This document shows positions 23,389 to 32,049 of a stretch of DNA of 33,554 nt, piece by piece (position 1 is the first letter of the stretch; each line of letters starts with the position of its first letter). The notes under the pieces were generated by a model, which was not told the DNA's origin, searched no databases, and saw nothing but the letters and a program-made list of their open reading frames with translations. The DNA is from Thermoplasmata archaeon (lineage in GTDB: Archaea > Thermoplasmatota > Thermoplasmata > Lutacidiplasmatales > UBA184), in the NCBI GenBank assembly GCA_021828665.1, contig JAJZDH010000004.1, forward strand, positions 1-33,554. Reading direction: 5' to 3'. Position numbers and translations under genes: made by a program.

Positions 23389-24858
23389 ATGGCCGTCGGG
23401 ATCATCTCCGTCGTCCTCCTCACCCTCGTTGGCGGCACGCTCCTCACCTTCGCGGCCGGCCGGTGGGCGCGGTACGTCGCCCTCGGCACGAGCCTCGTCT
23501 TCCTCTTCGAGGCCGCCTACATGCTCTCGGCGTTCGTCTGGCCGCTCCCCAACGGCGCGGGGGTGCCGCTGTACGCCTTCTCCGAGACCGCCCCCTGGGT
23601 CCACCTCTCCTGGCTCACCATCAACTACTCCGTCGGCGTCGACGGCATCAGCCTGCCGTTCGTCCTCCTCACCGCGATCCTGCAGATCGTCACCGTCGTC
23701 TACACCTTCGAGGAGGACCGCCATCCGGCGGCCTGGTTCGGTCTCGTCCTGCTCACCTGCCTCGGGTCGTTCGGCGTCTTCGTCTCCCTCGACATCCTGC
23801 AGTTCTTCCTCTTCTGGGAGGCGGTCCTCATCCCGATGTTCTTCATCATCGGGTACTGGGGCGGGGTCCGCCGCCGCTACGCGGCGCTCAAGTTCCTCCT
23901 GTACACCCACGTGGCGAGCGTGGTCATGCTCGTCTCGCTCTTCGCCGTCGCCTTCTACTCCCACGCCGCGAGCTTCGACTTTTCGGACCTGTACGGGCCG
24001 GCGCAGGGGCTCGCCACCACCACCCAGGTGGTCCTCTTCCTCGGCCTCTTCTTCGGCTTCGGGGTCAAGTTCCCCGTCGTGCCGTTCCACACCTGGCTCC
24101 CGGACGCCCACGTGGAGGCTCCGACGGGGGGCTCGGTGCTGCTCGCCGGCCTCCTCCTGAAGCTCGGGGGGTACGGGCTCATCCGCTGGGGCCTCGAACT
24201 GCTGCCGAGCGGGCTCGAGCATGCGGCGCCGCTCCTGTACGCCGTGGCCTTCGCCTCCATCCTGTGGGGCGCCTTCATGTCCCTCGCCCAGAGGGACCTC
24301 AAGAAGCTTGTGGCCTACTCGTCGATCAACCACATGGGCATCGTGCTCCTCGCCATCGCCGTCTACTCGAGCCTGGGGGTCATGGCCGCGGTCCTGCTCA
24401 TGTTCGCCCACGGGATCGTGAGCGCGCTCCTGTTCATGGTCTCGGGCAGCGTCCACGACAGTTTCGGGAGCCGGGACATCGTCTCGGTGAACGGCATCAC
24501 CGCCCGGACCCCGGTCCTCGCCACCATGATCATGATCGGGGCGCTCGCGTCCCTCGGCCTGCCGGCGCTGGTGAGCTTCCCCGCCGAGTTCTCGGCGTTC
24601 CTCGCCACGTGGGACCGGCTCGGGTACTTCGTCCTGCTGCCGCTCCTCGGCCTCGTGATCACGGCGGCGTTCTACCTCTGGATGATGCAGCGGCTCCTGT
24701 TCGGGCCGGCCCGGAATCTCCCCGAGCGGGCGCACGACCTGCCGGCCCACGAGGCGATCGCCATGGGACTCCTCGTGGCGCTCATCGTCCTGTACGGGAT
24801 CCTGCCGAGCCTGCTGACGAACATCATCGTCGCCTCGCCCATCCACCTCCTGCCGTAG
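23389..24858 (+). CDS. nuoM: Complex I antiporter-like subunit NuoM
   Basis: A 489-residue proton-pumping membrane subunit with about 14 helices. Characteristic segments: YSVGVDGISLPFVLLTAILQ near residues 80-100, FFLFWEAVLIPMFFIIGYWG with the key glutamate, FHTWLPDAHVEAPTGGSVLL, and RDLKKLVAYSSINHMG with the central lysine pair. It begins three bases after the nuoL stop. The absence of a long C-terminal lateral helix distinguishes it from NuoL. Confidence 0.96.
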   Translation: MAVGIISVVLLTLVGGTLLTFAAGRWARYVALGTSLVFLFEAAYMLSAFVWPLPNGAGVPLYAFSETAPWVHLSWLTINYSVGVDGISLPFVLLTAILQIVTVVYTFEEDRHPAAWFGLVLLTCLGSFGVFVSLDILQFFLFWEAVLIPMFFIIGYWGGVRRRYAALKFLLYTHVASVVMLVSLFAVAFYSHAASFDFSDLYGPAQGLATTTQVVLFLGLFFGFGVKFPVVPFHTWLPDAHVEAPTGGSVLLAGLLLKLGGYGLIRWGLELLPSGLEHAAPLLYAVAFASILWGAFMSLAQRDLKKLVAYSSINHMGIVLLAIAVYSSLGVMAAVLLMFAHGIVSALLFMVSGSVHDSFGSRDIVSVNGITARTPVLATMIMIGALASLGLPALVSFPAEFSAFLATWDRLGYFVLLPLLGLVITAAFYLWMMQRLLFGPARNLPERAHDLPAHEAIAMGLLVALIVLYGILPSLLTNIIVASPIHLLP

Positions 24859-24870
24859 GGAAGCGGAGAG

Positions 24871-26430
24871 ATGATCGATACGGAAGTGCTGGGACAGTTC
24901 GCACCGGAAATCCTTCTGCTCGCCGGCACCCTCCTCCTCTTCGTCCTCGACCGGGCCGGGGCCCTCCGCCGGGAGCTGTTCGGGGCGGTGGCGCTCGCGG
25001 CGATCCTGGGGGCCGGGGCGATCGTGCTCGCGGACCTCGGCGTGGGATTCCTCGCGCCGCTCCGGGGGATCGGGGCCGCCGTGGTCGACCAGCCGGTGGG
25101 CGCGAGCGCGCTCTACGGCTTTTCGAGCCTCGGCCTCCTCTTCCAGGGGATCTTCCTCCTCGCCGCCTTCCTGGTGGCGCTCGCGGCCGTGTCCCGTCCC
25201 TCCGACGAGCCCGGGGCGGCCGTCTTCTACGGGCTCCTGCTCCTCGCCACCCTCGGGATGATGCTCGTGGCGGTGGCCGCGGACCTCATCTTCCTCCTCC
25301 TCGCGCTCGAGATCACCGCGATCGCGAGCTACCTCCTGGTCGCCTCCCCGCGGCGGGACCCCCGGGCGCTCGAGGCCGCCATGAAGTTCTACATCATCGG
25401 GGCGCTCTCGGCCGCCCTCTCCTTCTTCGGCGCCTCGCTGCTGTACGGGGCCTACGGCACCACGAGCCTCCGGGTCGTCGGCCACTCGCTGCCCGCCGGG
25501 GCGTACGGGGACCTCGCCATCGCCGGGTTCGGATTCCTCCTCGCCGGGCTCGCCTTCGAGGTCACCCTCGTGCCGTTCCACATGTGGGCGGTGGACGTGT
25601 ACGACGGCGCGCCCACGGAGGTCTCGGCCTTCCTCGCGGGGGGGACGAAGAAGGCCGGGTTCTTCGCCCTCTTCCTGGTCTTCGTCGGGCCGCTCCTCCT
25701 CGTCCTGGCCCCCGGCACCGGCCCGGCCGGCACCTTCCGGGGCTCCCTCGACCTCACGGTGGCGCTCCTCGCCGTGGCCACGATGACCGTGGGCAACGTC
25801 CTCGCCCTCTTCCAGAGCGAGATGAAACGGCTCCTCGCCTATTCGTCGATCTCGCAGGCCGGCTACATGCTCCTCGGGGTCGCCGTGGCGACCGCCCCGG
25901 CGCTCGCCGGGGCGACCTTCCAGATCTTCGCCCACGTCCTCCTCAAGGCGGGCGCCTTCCTGGTCGTGGCCGCCGCCGCGGGGCTCGGGGTGGGTCCCCT
26001 CGTGAGCGACTGGAAGGGGTTCGGGATCCGGCGGCCGGCGCTCGGGGTCGCGTTCGGCCTCTTCCTTCTGGGACTCGCGGGCATCCCGCTCACCGTGGGG
26101 TTCTTCTCGAAGTTCGTCCTCTTCTCCGCCGTCGTCGAGGCGCGGGGATGGTTCGTCTGGCTGGCGGTCGCCGGGGTCCTCAACAGCGCGCTCTCGGTCT
26201 TCTACTACGGCCGGATCCTCCGGACGATGTACATGGAGACCCCGCCGGCCGGATCGGGCGGCGCCGGGGTCGGGGCCCGGTCGTCGCTGGCGTGGGACGG
26301 CCTCGGCTACGGACGGGCCGCCGCCATCGGGATCGCCGCGGTCCTCGTCGTGGCGCTGGGGATCGACCCGGGGCCGCTCCTGACGGCGTTCCAGTCGGCG
26401 GCGACCCACTTCCTCACCTTCGGCGCGTGA
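24871..26430 (+). CDS. nuoN: Complex I antiporter-like subunit NuoN
   Basis: A 519-residue third antiporter-like subunit, next to NuoK and NuoJ in the membrane arm. FLLLALEITAIASYLLVA carries the functional glutamate, FHMWAVDVYDGAPTEVSAFL and GTKKAGFFA are typical of NuoN, and QSEMKRLLAYSSISQAGYM carries the lysine. It starts 12 bases after nuoM with a GGAGAG site. The stop is followed after only seven bases by the geranylgeranyl-reductase-family gene, so the operon seems to continue. Confidence 0.96.
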   Translation: MIDTEVLGQFAPEILLLAGTLLLFVLDRAGALRRELFGAVALAAILGAGAIVLADLGVGFLAPLRGIGAAVVDQPVGASALYGFSSLGLLFQGIFLLAAFLVALAAVSRPSDEPGAAVFYGLLLLATLGMMLVAVAADLIFLLLALEITAIASYLLVASPRRDPRALEAAMKFYIIGALSAALSFFGASLLYGAYGTTSLRVVGHSLPAGAYGDLAIAGFGFLLAGLAFEVTLVPFHMWAVDVYDGAPTEVSAFLAGGTKKAGFFALFLVFVGPLLLVLAPGTGPAGTFRGSLDLTVALLAVATMTVGNVLALFQSEMKRLLAYSSISQAGYMLLGVAVATAPALAGATFQIFAHVLLKAGAFLVVAAAAGLGVGPLVSDWKGFGIRRPALGVAFGLFLLGLAGIPLTVGFFSKFVLFSAVVEARGWFVWLAVAGVLNSALSVFYYGRILRTMYMETPPAGSGGAGVGARSSLAWDGLGYGRAAAIGIAAVLVVALGIDPGPLLTAFQSAATHFLTFGA

Positions 26431-26437
26431 CGGCCCC

Positions 26438-27541
26438 GTGGAGCGGTACGACGTCGTCGTGGTGGGGGCCGGGCCGGGCGGGAGCACCGCCGCCCGCTTC
26501 AGCGCCGAGGGAGGGGCCCGGACGCTCCTCCTCGACCAGCGGCCCGAGATCGGGTATCCGGTGCAGTGCGGGGAGTTCCTCCCCACCCCCGAGGAGCTCG
26601 GCGACCTCTTCCCGTGCCGGGCCGAGATCGCGGAATCGTTCCGGATCCCGCCGGAGTCGGTCGCGCGGACCACCTCCGAGATGGTCTGCGTCGCCCCGTC
26701 CGGACGCCGGTACCGGTTCCCGCTCCACGGCTTCACGGTCTCCCGCCGGGCGTTCGACAGCGGCCTCGCCCGGGCCGCGGAAGCGGCCGGAGCGGAGCTC
26801 CGGCACCCGTGCGGGGTCACCGGGGTCCACGACCACCGGATCCGCCTCGCCGGCGGCGCGGAGATCTCGGCCGACGTGATCATCGGAGCCGACGGCCCCC
26901 TCTCCACCGTGGCCCGGGCGTTCGGGTTCCGCCCGGAGCGGGAGCTCTACCGCATGATCACCGCGACGGCCCCGGGGGATCTCACCGAGGCGATCGAGCT
27001 CTACTTCGGGCGGGTCGCCCCCGGCGGGTATGCCTGGGTCTTCCCCAAGGACGGGGCGGCGAACGTGGGTCTCGGCGTGGCCCGGATCCCCCGCGGGACC
27101 ACCCTCGCCGCGCTCCTCGGCCGCTTCCTCCGGAGCGCCGGGTACCCCCCGCCGACGGACCCGACCCGCTGGTGGGTGCCGCTCGGGCCCCCGCCCGAGA
27201 GCGCCGTCCGGGGGCCGGCGCTCTTCGTGGGGGATGCCGCCAACCTGGTCATGGCCACGAACGGGGGCGGCATCCCCACCGCCATCCTCTCCGGCCGCGA
27301 CGCCGGGGTGGCCGCCGCCCGGCATCTCCGGGAGGGAACGCCGCTCGCGGAATACGACCGGCTCTGGAAGGCCCATCTCGAGGCCCCGCTGCGGCGGGCC
27401 TGGGCGATCAAGCGGTTCGGCGACCGGGTCGCCGGCCGGGACTGGCTGTTGGGCCCGGGGATGTACTATATCGGTGCGAGCGGCCTCGACGCCATGATGC
27501 GCCTGCGGTGGCCCGGGCGCCTTCGATGGTGGAACTCATGA
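26438..27541 (+). CDS. Geranylgeranyl reductase family flavoprotein
   Basis: A 367-residue FAD-dependent reductase of the geranylgeranyl reductase family, which saturates isoprenoid double bonds of archaeal lipids or quinone side chains. The N-terminal dinucleotide-binding motif GAGPGG (about 10-15) is present, as are the substrate-loop motif PVQCGEFLP, the central GGYAWVFPKDGAANVGLG and the FAD-ribityl motif FVGDAAN. Start GTG 26438 lies seven bases after nuoN and no promoter is seen between, so it probably belongs to the nuo operon. It overlaps the prenyl synthase start as ATGA. Digeranylgeranylglycerophospholipid reductase is the default archaeal role. The context (complex I, long-chain-type prenyl synthase) makes a quinone-tail reductase plausible too. 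Confidence 0.87.
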   Translation: MERYDVVVVGAGPGGSTAARFSAEGGARTLLLDQRPEIGYPVQCGEFLPTPEELGDLFPCRAEIAESFRIPPESVARTTSEMVCVAPSGRRYRFPLHGFTVSRRAFDSGLARAAEAAGAELRHPCGVTGVHDHRIRLAGGAEISADVIIGADGPLSTVARAFGFRPERELYRMITATAPGDLTEAIELYFGRVAPGGYAWVFPKDGAANVGLGVARIPRGTTLAALLGRFLRSAGYPPPTDPTRWWVPLGPPPESAVRGPALFVGDAANLVMATNGGGIPTAILSGRDAGVAAARHLREGTPLAEYDRLWKAHLEAPLRRAWAIKRFGDRVAGRDWLLGPGMYYIGASGLDAMMRLRWPGRLRWWNS

Positions 27542-28596
27542 CGACCCCTGCCGCCCCCGAGCCGGCCGAACCGACCCTCGAGTCGCTGGTGGGCCGGGTC
27601 CTGGGGGGCGGTGCCTTCCCCGAGGCGAGCCTCGCCGTCCTCCCCCGGATCGCGGAGGACCTCGCCGGGATCGAGTCCCGGCTGCTGGAGACCCTCCATT
27701 CGACCTACCCCCAGCTCGCCGATGCGGCGAACTACGCCTGCCGGGTCGGCGGCAAGCGGGTCCGGCCGCTGTTGATGGCGGTGGCCCACCGGGCCCTCGG
27801 GGCGGAGGATACCCAGCCGATCCATGCCCTCGCCGCCGCCTTCCAGCTCATCCACACCGCGACGCTCGTCCACGACGACGTCATCGACCACGCGGAGCTC
27901 CGCCGGGGGCGCCCCTCGCTCCCCCGCGCCTTCGGGCTGCCCGCCGCCATCGTGGTGGGAGATTTCCTCTTCATCCGCGCCTTCGAGCTCGCGGCGGAGT
28001 ACCCCCGTTCCATCATCCTGCGGTGCGGGGAATCGTGTGCCGACCTCGCGGAGGGCGAGGTGCTCCAGGAGGGGGCGCGGTTCGACCTCGGGACCGGCCG
28101 GGAGCATTATTTCCGGGTCGTCGAACGGAAGACGGCCGCCATCGTGGCGGCGGCGCTGGCCTCGGTGGCGGAGATCTCCGGCGCCGACCCGGACGGGATC
28201 GCCGCCCTCGAAGGGTACGGCCGCGCCCTCGGGATCGCCTTCCAGATCCGGGACGACCTCCTCGACGTCTACGGGGATCCGGATCTCCTCGGAAAGCCGC
28301 TGTACTCCGACCTCCGCGAGGGGAACCCCACCCTGGTCTCCCTCGAGACCCATGCCGAGCTCCAGGCGGCGGAGCGGGCCGAGTTCGAACGGCTCTTCGC
28401 GCTCCGGCACAAGGAGATGGCGGACCTGTTGCGGCTGCGGGAGCTCACCGACCGGACGCACGCCGCCGATCGGGTCGCCGCCGAGGCGGCCGCCTGGGCG
28501 GAACGGGCGGTGGCGTCCATCGCGGAGGTGCGTCCCGGTCCGTACCACGACGTGCTCGACCAGATGGCCCGGGGCGCCGCCGGGCGGCGGTACTGA
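27538..28596 (+). CDS. E-polyprenyl diphosphate synthase (IspA/IspB family)
   Basis: A 352-residue head-to-tail prenyl transferase condensing isopentenyl diphosphate onto an allylic primer. Seen: GGKRVRPLL (71-79), first aspartate motif DDVID (113-117) followed by RRGRPS, the KT pair in VERKTAA (Lys199), and second aspartate motif DDLLD (239-243). The residue five before the first motif, a known chain-length determinant, is Ala108 (HTATLVHDD), as in hepta- and octaprenyl synthases, whereas short-chain enzymes have a bulky residue there. A product longer than C20, such as a quinone tail, is therefore possible; GGPP synthase for membrane lipids remains the alternative. ATG 27538 overlaps the previous stop; in-frame ATG 27526 is an alternative start. 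Confidence 0.92.
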   Translation: MTTPAAPEPAEPTLESLVGRVLGGGAFPEASLAVLPRIAEDLAGIESRLLETLHSTYPQLADAANYACRVGGKRVRPLLMAVAHRALGAEDTQPIHALAAAFQLIHTATLVHDDVIDHAELRRGRPSLPRAFGLPAAIVVGDFLFIRAFELAAEYPRSIILRCGESCADLAEGEVLQEGARFDLGTGREHYFRVVERKTAAIVAAALASVAEISGADPDGIAALEGYGRALGIAFQIRDDLLDVYGDPDLLGKPLYSDLREGNPTLVSLETHAELQAAERAEFERLFALRHKEMADLLRLRELTDRTHAADRVAAEAAAWAERAVASIAEVRPGPYHDVLDQMARGAAGRRY

Positions 28597-28675
28597 CGCC
28601 GGGGACCACCTCCCCTCGAGCGAAAGCTACATCTTCGCGCCACCGGCTCCGGTCCGTTGGAGTCGGGTCACCGTG

Positions 28676-29149
28676 GTGCACTCCCCGGGGTCGGCAACGG
28701 ATCCGTCGTCGCCGACCGGCGCCGCCGCGCCCCCCGTCCGGTTCCAGCACCTGCCGCGGCCGTACCGGCCGCCGCCGCTCAAGCCGTCGCTCCCGCTCGG
28801 CGTCGCGGTCTTCGCCGTGGCCCTGGGGATCGGGGCGGTCGCGGCCCTGCTCGCCGGCGCGCTCTTCCTCCTCAACGCGTTCCTGGGAAGCGGTGTGGTG
28901 CCGAACGCGATCCTGCTCACCACCTCCATCGACAATCTCGGCGCCGCGGTGCTGGTCCTCCTCGGCGCCGCGCTCCTCGCGCTCGCCCGGGCGCTGTTCG
29001 ACCTCGAGCGGTGGTCGCTCTACGTCACCGTCGGCCTCCTCTTCCTCGGCGACACCTACCTCTTCTTCACCGGCTCCGTCACCGTCCTCTTCCTCCTCCT
29101 CCTCGCGCTCTTCATCTACCTCCTGACGGTCCGCCACCACTTCTACTGA
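28676..29149 (+). CDS. Small four-helix membrane protein (paralogue of 11678-12076)
   Basis: A protein of about 157 residues and unknown function. A hydrophilic, Pro-rich N-terminal stretch (about 40 residues) precedes four hydrophobic helices and a short HH tail. It shares the SLPLGVA entry motif and the AR-x-LFDLERW motif with the other copy in this window, but its N-terminus is longer. No ATG is available near the N-terminus; GTG 28676 or GTG 28673 is the likely start, with a GGAG about 13 bases before. It is 79 bases downstream of the prenyl synthase and overlaps the nitrilase-family gene start as TGATG, so it is probably co-transcribed with the latter. Confidence 0.72.
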   Translation: MHSPGSATDPSSPTGAAAPPVRFQHLPRPYRPPPLKPSLPLGVAVFAVALGIGAVAALLAGALFLLNAFLGSGVVPNAILLTTSIDNLGAAVLVLLGAALLALARALFDLERWSLYVTVGLLFLGDTYLFFTGSVTVLFLLLLALFIYLLTVRHHFY

Positions 29150-30000
29150 TGCGGCTCCTCCTGGCCGAACTCGCGCCCCGCCGCGGGGCGACGGACGCGA
29201 ACCTCGACCGGATCGCCGCGAGCCTCGTGGGCCGCCGCGTGGACATCGCCGTCTTCCCGGAACTGTTCGTGACCGGCTATGCCCTCGGTGATCGGGTCCA
29301 CCGGCTGGCGCTCGCGGCCGACGGCCCCGAGATGGACCGGCTCGACGCGATCGCCCGGGACGCCCGGACGGCGCTGGTCGTGGGGGCGCCCCGGGCCTCC
29401 TCCGAGCGCGTGGGCGAGGTGGAGAACGTCGCCCTCGCGGTCGCGCCGGGGGGAGACCGTCACCATCGGGCGAAACGGTACCTCCCGACGTACGGCCCGT
29501 TCGAGGAGGGCCAGTTCTTCTCCCCGGCGGCCCGCTCCGACCCGGTCCCGCTCGCCGGCCACGCCGTCGGCCTCGCCATCTGCTACGACGCCTTCTTCCC
29601 CGAGGTCTTCCGCGCCCTCGCCCTGGGCGGCGCCGACCTGTTGATCCTCCTCTCGGCCAGCCCGGTGACCTCCCGCCGGCTGTTCGAGCGGATCCTGCCG
29701 GCCCGGGCGATCGAGAACGCGACCCCCCTCGTCTTCGTGAACCGGACCGGCGTCGAGGACGGGATCGTCTTCGGGGGCGGCAGCGGCGCCTGGGATGCCC
29801 GGGGCGAGCCGATCCCGCTCGAGGAGCGGCCGGGAGCGGTCGGCGGCCCGGGCGAGCACCTCTTCGAAGTGGAGATCGACCTCAACGCGATCCGCGGCTG
29901 GCGTCCGTTCCGGCCGGTGCTCCGGGACGCGGCCGCCCGGCCGGAGTCCTCCGGAGCGGCGGGAACGGCCCCGGAGCTTCGATTCCAACCGCGCCCTTAA
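29149..30000 (+). CDS. Carbon-nitrogen hydrolase (nitrilase superfamily)
   Basis: A 283-residue cytoplasmic amidase/nitrilase-fold enzyme. The Glu-Lys-Cys catalytic triad is visible: Glu38 in FPELFVTGY, Lys109 in HHRAKRYLPTYG and Cys145 in AICYDAFFPEVFR. FEEGQFFSP before the cysteine is typical of amidases such as omega-amidase, N-carbamoylputrescine amidase or the amidase domain of NAD synthetase, but the substrate cannot be read. ATG 29149 overlaps the upstream stop, so expression is likely coupled to the membrane protein. Its TAA stop coincides with the TATA-like box of top6B. Confidence 0.88.
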   Translation: MRLLLAELAPRRGATDANLDRIAASLVGRRVDIAVFPELFVTGYALGDRVHRLALAADGPEMDRLDAIARDARTALVVGAPRASSERVGEVENVALAVAPGGDRHHRAKRYLPTYGPFEEGQFFSPAARSDPVPLAGHAVGLAICYDAFFPEVFRALALGGADLLILLSASPVTSRRLFERILPARAIENATPLVFVNRTGVEDGIVFGGGSGAWDARGEPIPLEERPGAVGGPGEHLFEVEIDLNAIRGWRPFRPVLRDAAARPESSGAAGTAPELRFQPRP

Positions 30001-30002
30001 GA
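29995..30002 (+). promoter_or_regulatory. TATA-like box for top6B-top6A
   Basis: CCTTAAGA overlaps the TAA stop of the nitrilase-family gene, and its centre lies about 29 bases before ATG 30028, the distance expected for a leaderless message. Confidence 0.5.
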
Positions 30003-30027
30003 GGCCGGCGGGCGCCATGCGGCGCCG

Positions 30028-32049
30028 ATGGCGGAGCGCCCGACCGTCGCCCAGCAGCTCGCGGCCAAGCAACGGGAGATTTCCGTCGCCGAGTTCTTCG
30101 AGAGGAACCGCCAGATCCTCGGATTCGACAATCCGCTCCGCGCGCTCCTCACCACCGTCAAGGAGGGGGTGGACAACGCCCTCGACGCCTGCGAGGAGGC
30201 GGGGATCCTGCCGGAGATCTCGGTCGAGATCGCCCGCGAAGGGACCGAACGGCTCCGGGTCGCCGTCGACGACAACGGACCGGGGATCCTGCGCCGGCAG
30301 ATCCCGAACGTCTTCGCCCGGCTGCTGTACGGCTCCCGGTTCCATGCCAACCGGCAGTCCCGCGGCCAGCAGGGCATCGGGATCTCCGCCGCCGTGCTGT
30401 ACGCGGCGCTCACCACGGCCCGGCCGGCCCGGATCGTCTCCAAGGTCGCCGAGGAGGAGGCTGCCCAGGTCGTGGAGCTCCTCATCGACACCCAGAGGAA
30501 CCTCCCGCGCGTCATCTCCGAGGACCTCCTCCTCTGGGACCGCCCCCACGGGACCCGGGTCGAGCTCCTCCTCAAGGCGAAGTACCAGCGGGGGCGCCAG
30601 TCCCCGTTCGAGTACCTCAAGGACACCGCCATCGTCAACCCGCACGCCCGGATCGTCCTGGTCGAGCCGGACGGCACCCGGGTCACCTGGGAGCGGGCCG
30701 CCCCCACCGCGCCCCCCATCCCGAAGGAGGTCCTGCCGCACCCCTACGGGCTGGAACTCGGGGAGCTCGCCTCCCGCCTGAAGGCCACGGCCCGGCCGAC
30801 GGTCGCGGAGGTCCTCGCCCGGGAGTTCGCCGGCGTCACCCCGCGGGCGCTCCGGGAGGTGCTCGGCCGGGCCGGGCTCTCCGGCAAGGAGAAGCCGGAC
30901 TCGATCCACGGGGAGTTGCTCGAAACGCTCCTCGAGGCGCTCCGCACGGTCCCGCTCCTGCCCCCCAGCGCCGAATCGCTCTCCCCCATCGGCCCGCTGC
31001 TCATCAAGCGGGGGCTGCGGAACGTCCTCGGGGAGATCCGCCCGGATTTCTTCGCCCCCCCCGTCAGCCGGCCGCCGAAGGTCCGTGGCGGGTTCCCGTT
31101 CCTGGTCGAGGTCGGTCTCGTGTACGGCGGCGAACTGCCTCCGGACCAGCCGGTCCAGCTCCTCCGCTTCGCGAACCGGGTCCCGCTGCTCTTCCAGCAG
31201 GGCGCCTGCGCCGTGACGAACGCCGTGGCGAACCTGGACTGGAGGCGGTACGGCCTCGAGCAGAAGGGCGGTTCGGGCCTCCCCTCGGGCCCCTGCCTCA
31301 TCCTGGTCCACGTGGCCTCCACCAAGATCCCGTTCACCAGCGAGGCCAAGGAGGCGATCGCCGAGGACCCGGAGATCGACAAGGAGATCACCCTCGCGCT
31401 CCAGGCGGCGGCGCGCCATCTGCGGCTCCACCTCTCCCGCCGTTCCCGCCGGGAGCAGGCGAGCGAGAAGTTCGACGTGATCCTGCGGATCCTGCCCCGG
31501 CTCGCCGAGAAGACGAGCGCGCTCGTGGGGAAGCCCGTTCCCGACCTGACCCCGGTGATCACCCGGATCATGGACGTGGTGTACGTGAACCCCTCGGTCG
31601 TGGCCGCGGCGAAGGGCGGATCCACCACGACGGTCCGGGTGGAGATCGTCAACTACACGCCGCGGGCGCGGGTGCTCGAGCTGTTCCTCGAGATGCCGCC
31701 CGCCGCCTTCCCGCCGGACCCGGTCTCCCGGTCGCCGGACGGCTCGGAGCCGGAACTCGGACGGATGTGGTGGACCCTCCCGAAGCTCCTCCCGTCGGCG
31801 CGGGCGGAGATCGCCCTCACCTTCCCCCGGTCGAGCGAGATCGACGCGGACGAGGTCGACTTCTACGAGGCCGGGGTCGACGAGGCGCACCTGCTCGGGG
31901 CCGACCCGCTGCCGGGCGACTGGGAGGTCCGCGTGCCCCGGGCCGTCATCGAGGCCGCGGAGGAGGCGGCCGCGGCGGCGCCCCCGGGCGAGGAGACGGA
32001 GGTGGATTACGATGGCGCGAAGAGCGAAGGAGCCCTCGACGAAGAGTGA
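30028..32049 (+). CDS. top6B: DNA topoisomerase VI subunit B
   Basis: The 673-residue ATPase subunit of topoisomerase VI, which uses ATP to pass one DNA duplex through another as an A2B2 enzyme. The GHKL ATP site is intact: [13 protein letters not shown] (42-54), VDDNGPGI (80-87), and [20 protein letters not shown] (99-118). [17 protein letters not shown] follows. The H2TH and transducer domains occupy about 230-520, and from about 535 an Ig-like C-terminal domain ([19 protein letters not shown]) follows, as in the longer euryarchaeal form (Methanosarcina mazei type), then an acidic tail. ATG 30028 has a TATA-like box 29 bases upstream. It overlaps top6A by 38 bases. Confidence 0.96.
   Translation: MAERPTVAQQLAAKQREISVAEFFERNRQILGFDNPLRALLTTVKEGVDNALDACEEAGILPEISVEIAREGTERLRVAVDDNGPGILRRQIPNVFARLLYGSRFHANRQSRGQQGIGISAAVLYAALTTARPARIVSKVAEEEAAQVVELLIDTQRNLPRVISEDLLLWDRPHGTRVELLLKAKYQRGRQSPFEYLKDTAIVNPHARIVLVEPDGTRVTWERAAPTAPPIPKEVLPHPYGLELGELASRLKATARPTVAEVLAREFAGVTPRALREVLGRAGLSGKEKPDSIHGELLETLLEALRTVPLLPPSAESLSPIGPLLIKRGLRNVLGEIRPDFFAPPVSRPPKVRGGFPFLVEVGLVYGGELPPDQPVQLLRFANRVPLLFQQGACAVTNAVANLDWRRYGLEQKGGSGLPSGPCLILVHVASTKIPFTSEAKEAIAEDPEIDKEITLALQAAARHLRLHLSRRSRREQASEKFDVILRILPRLAEKTSALVGKPVPDLTPVITRIMDVVYVNPSVVAAAKGGSTTTVRVEIVNYTPRARVLELFLEMPPAAFPPDPVSRSPDGSEPELGRMWWTLPKLLPSARAEIALTFPRSSEIDADEVDFYEAGVDEAHLLGADPLPGDWEVRVPRAVIEAAEEAAAAAPPGEETEVDYDGAKSEGALDEE

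Noticed and set aside
21205-26907. A 1900-codon open frame on the minus strand opposite nuoK to nuoN
   Set aside because: It mirrors the GC-rich codon pattern of the nuo genes, gives an Asp/Glu/Arg/Gly-rich product without domains, and the plus strand holds well-recognised genes across its whole length.
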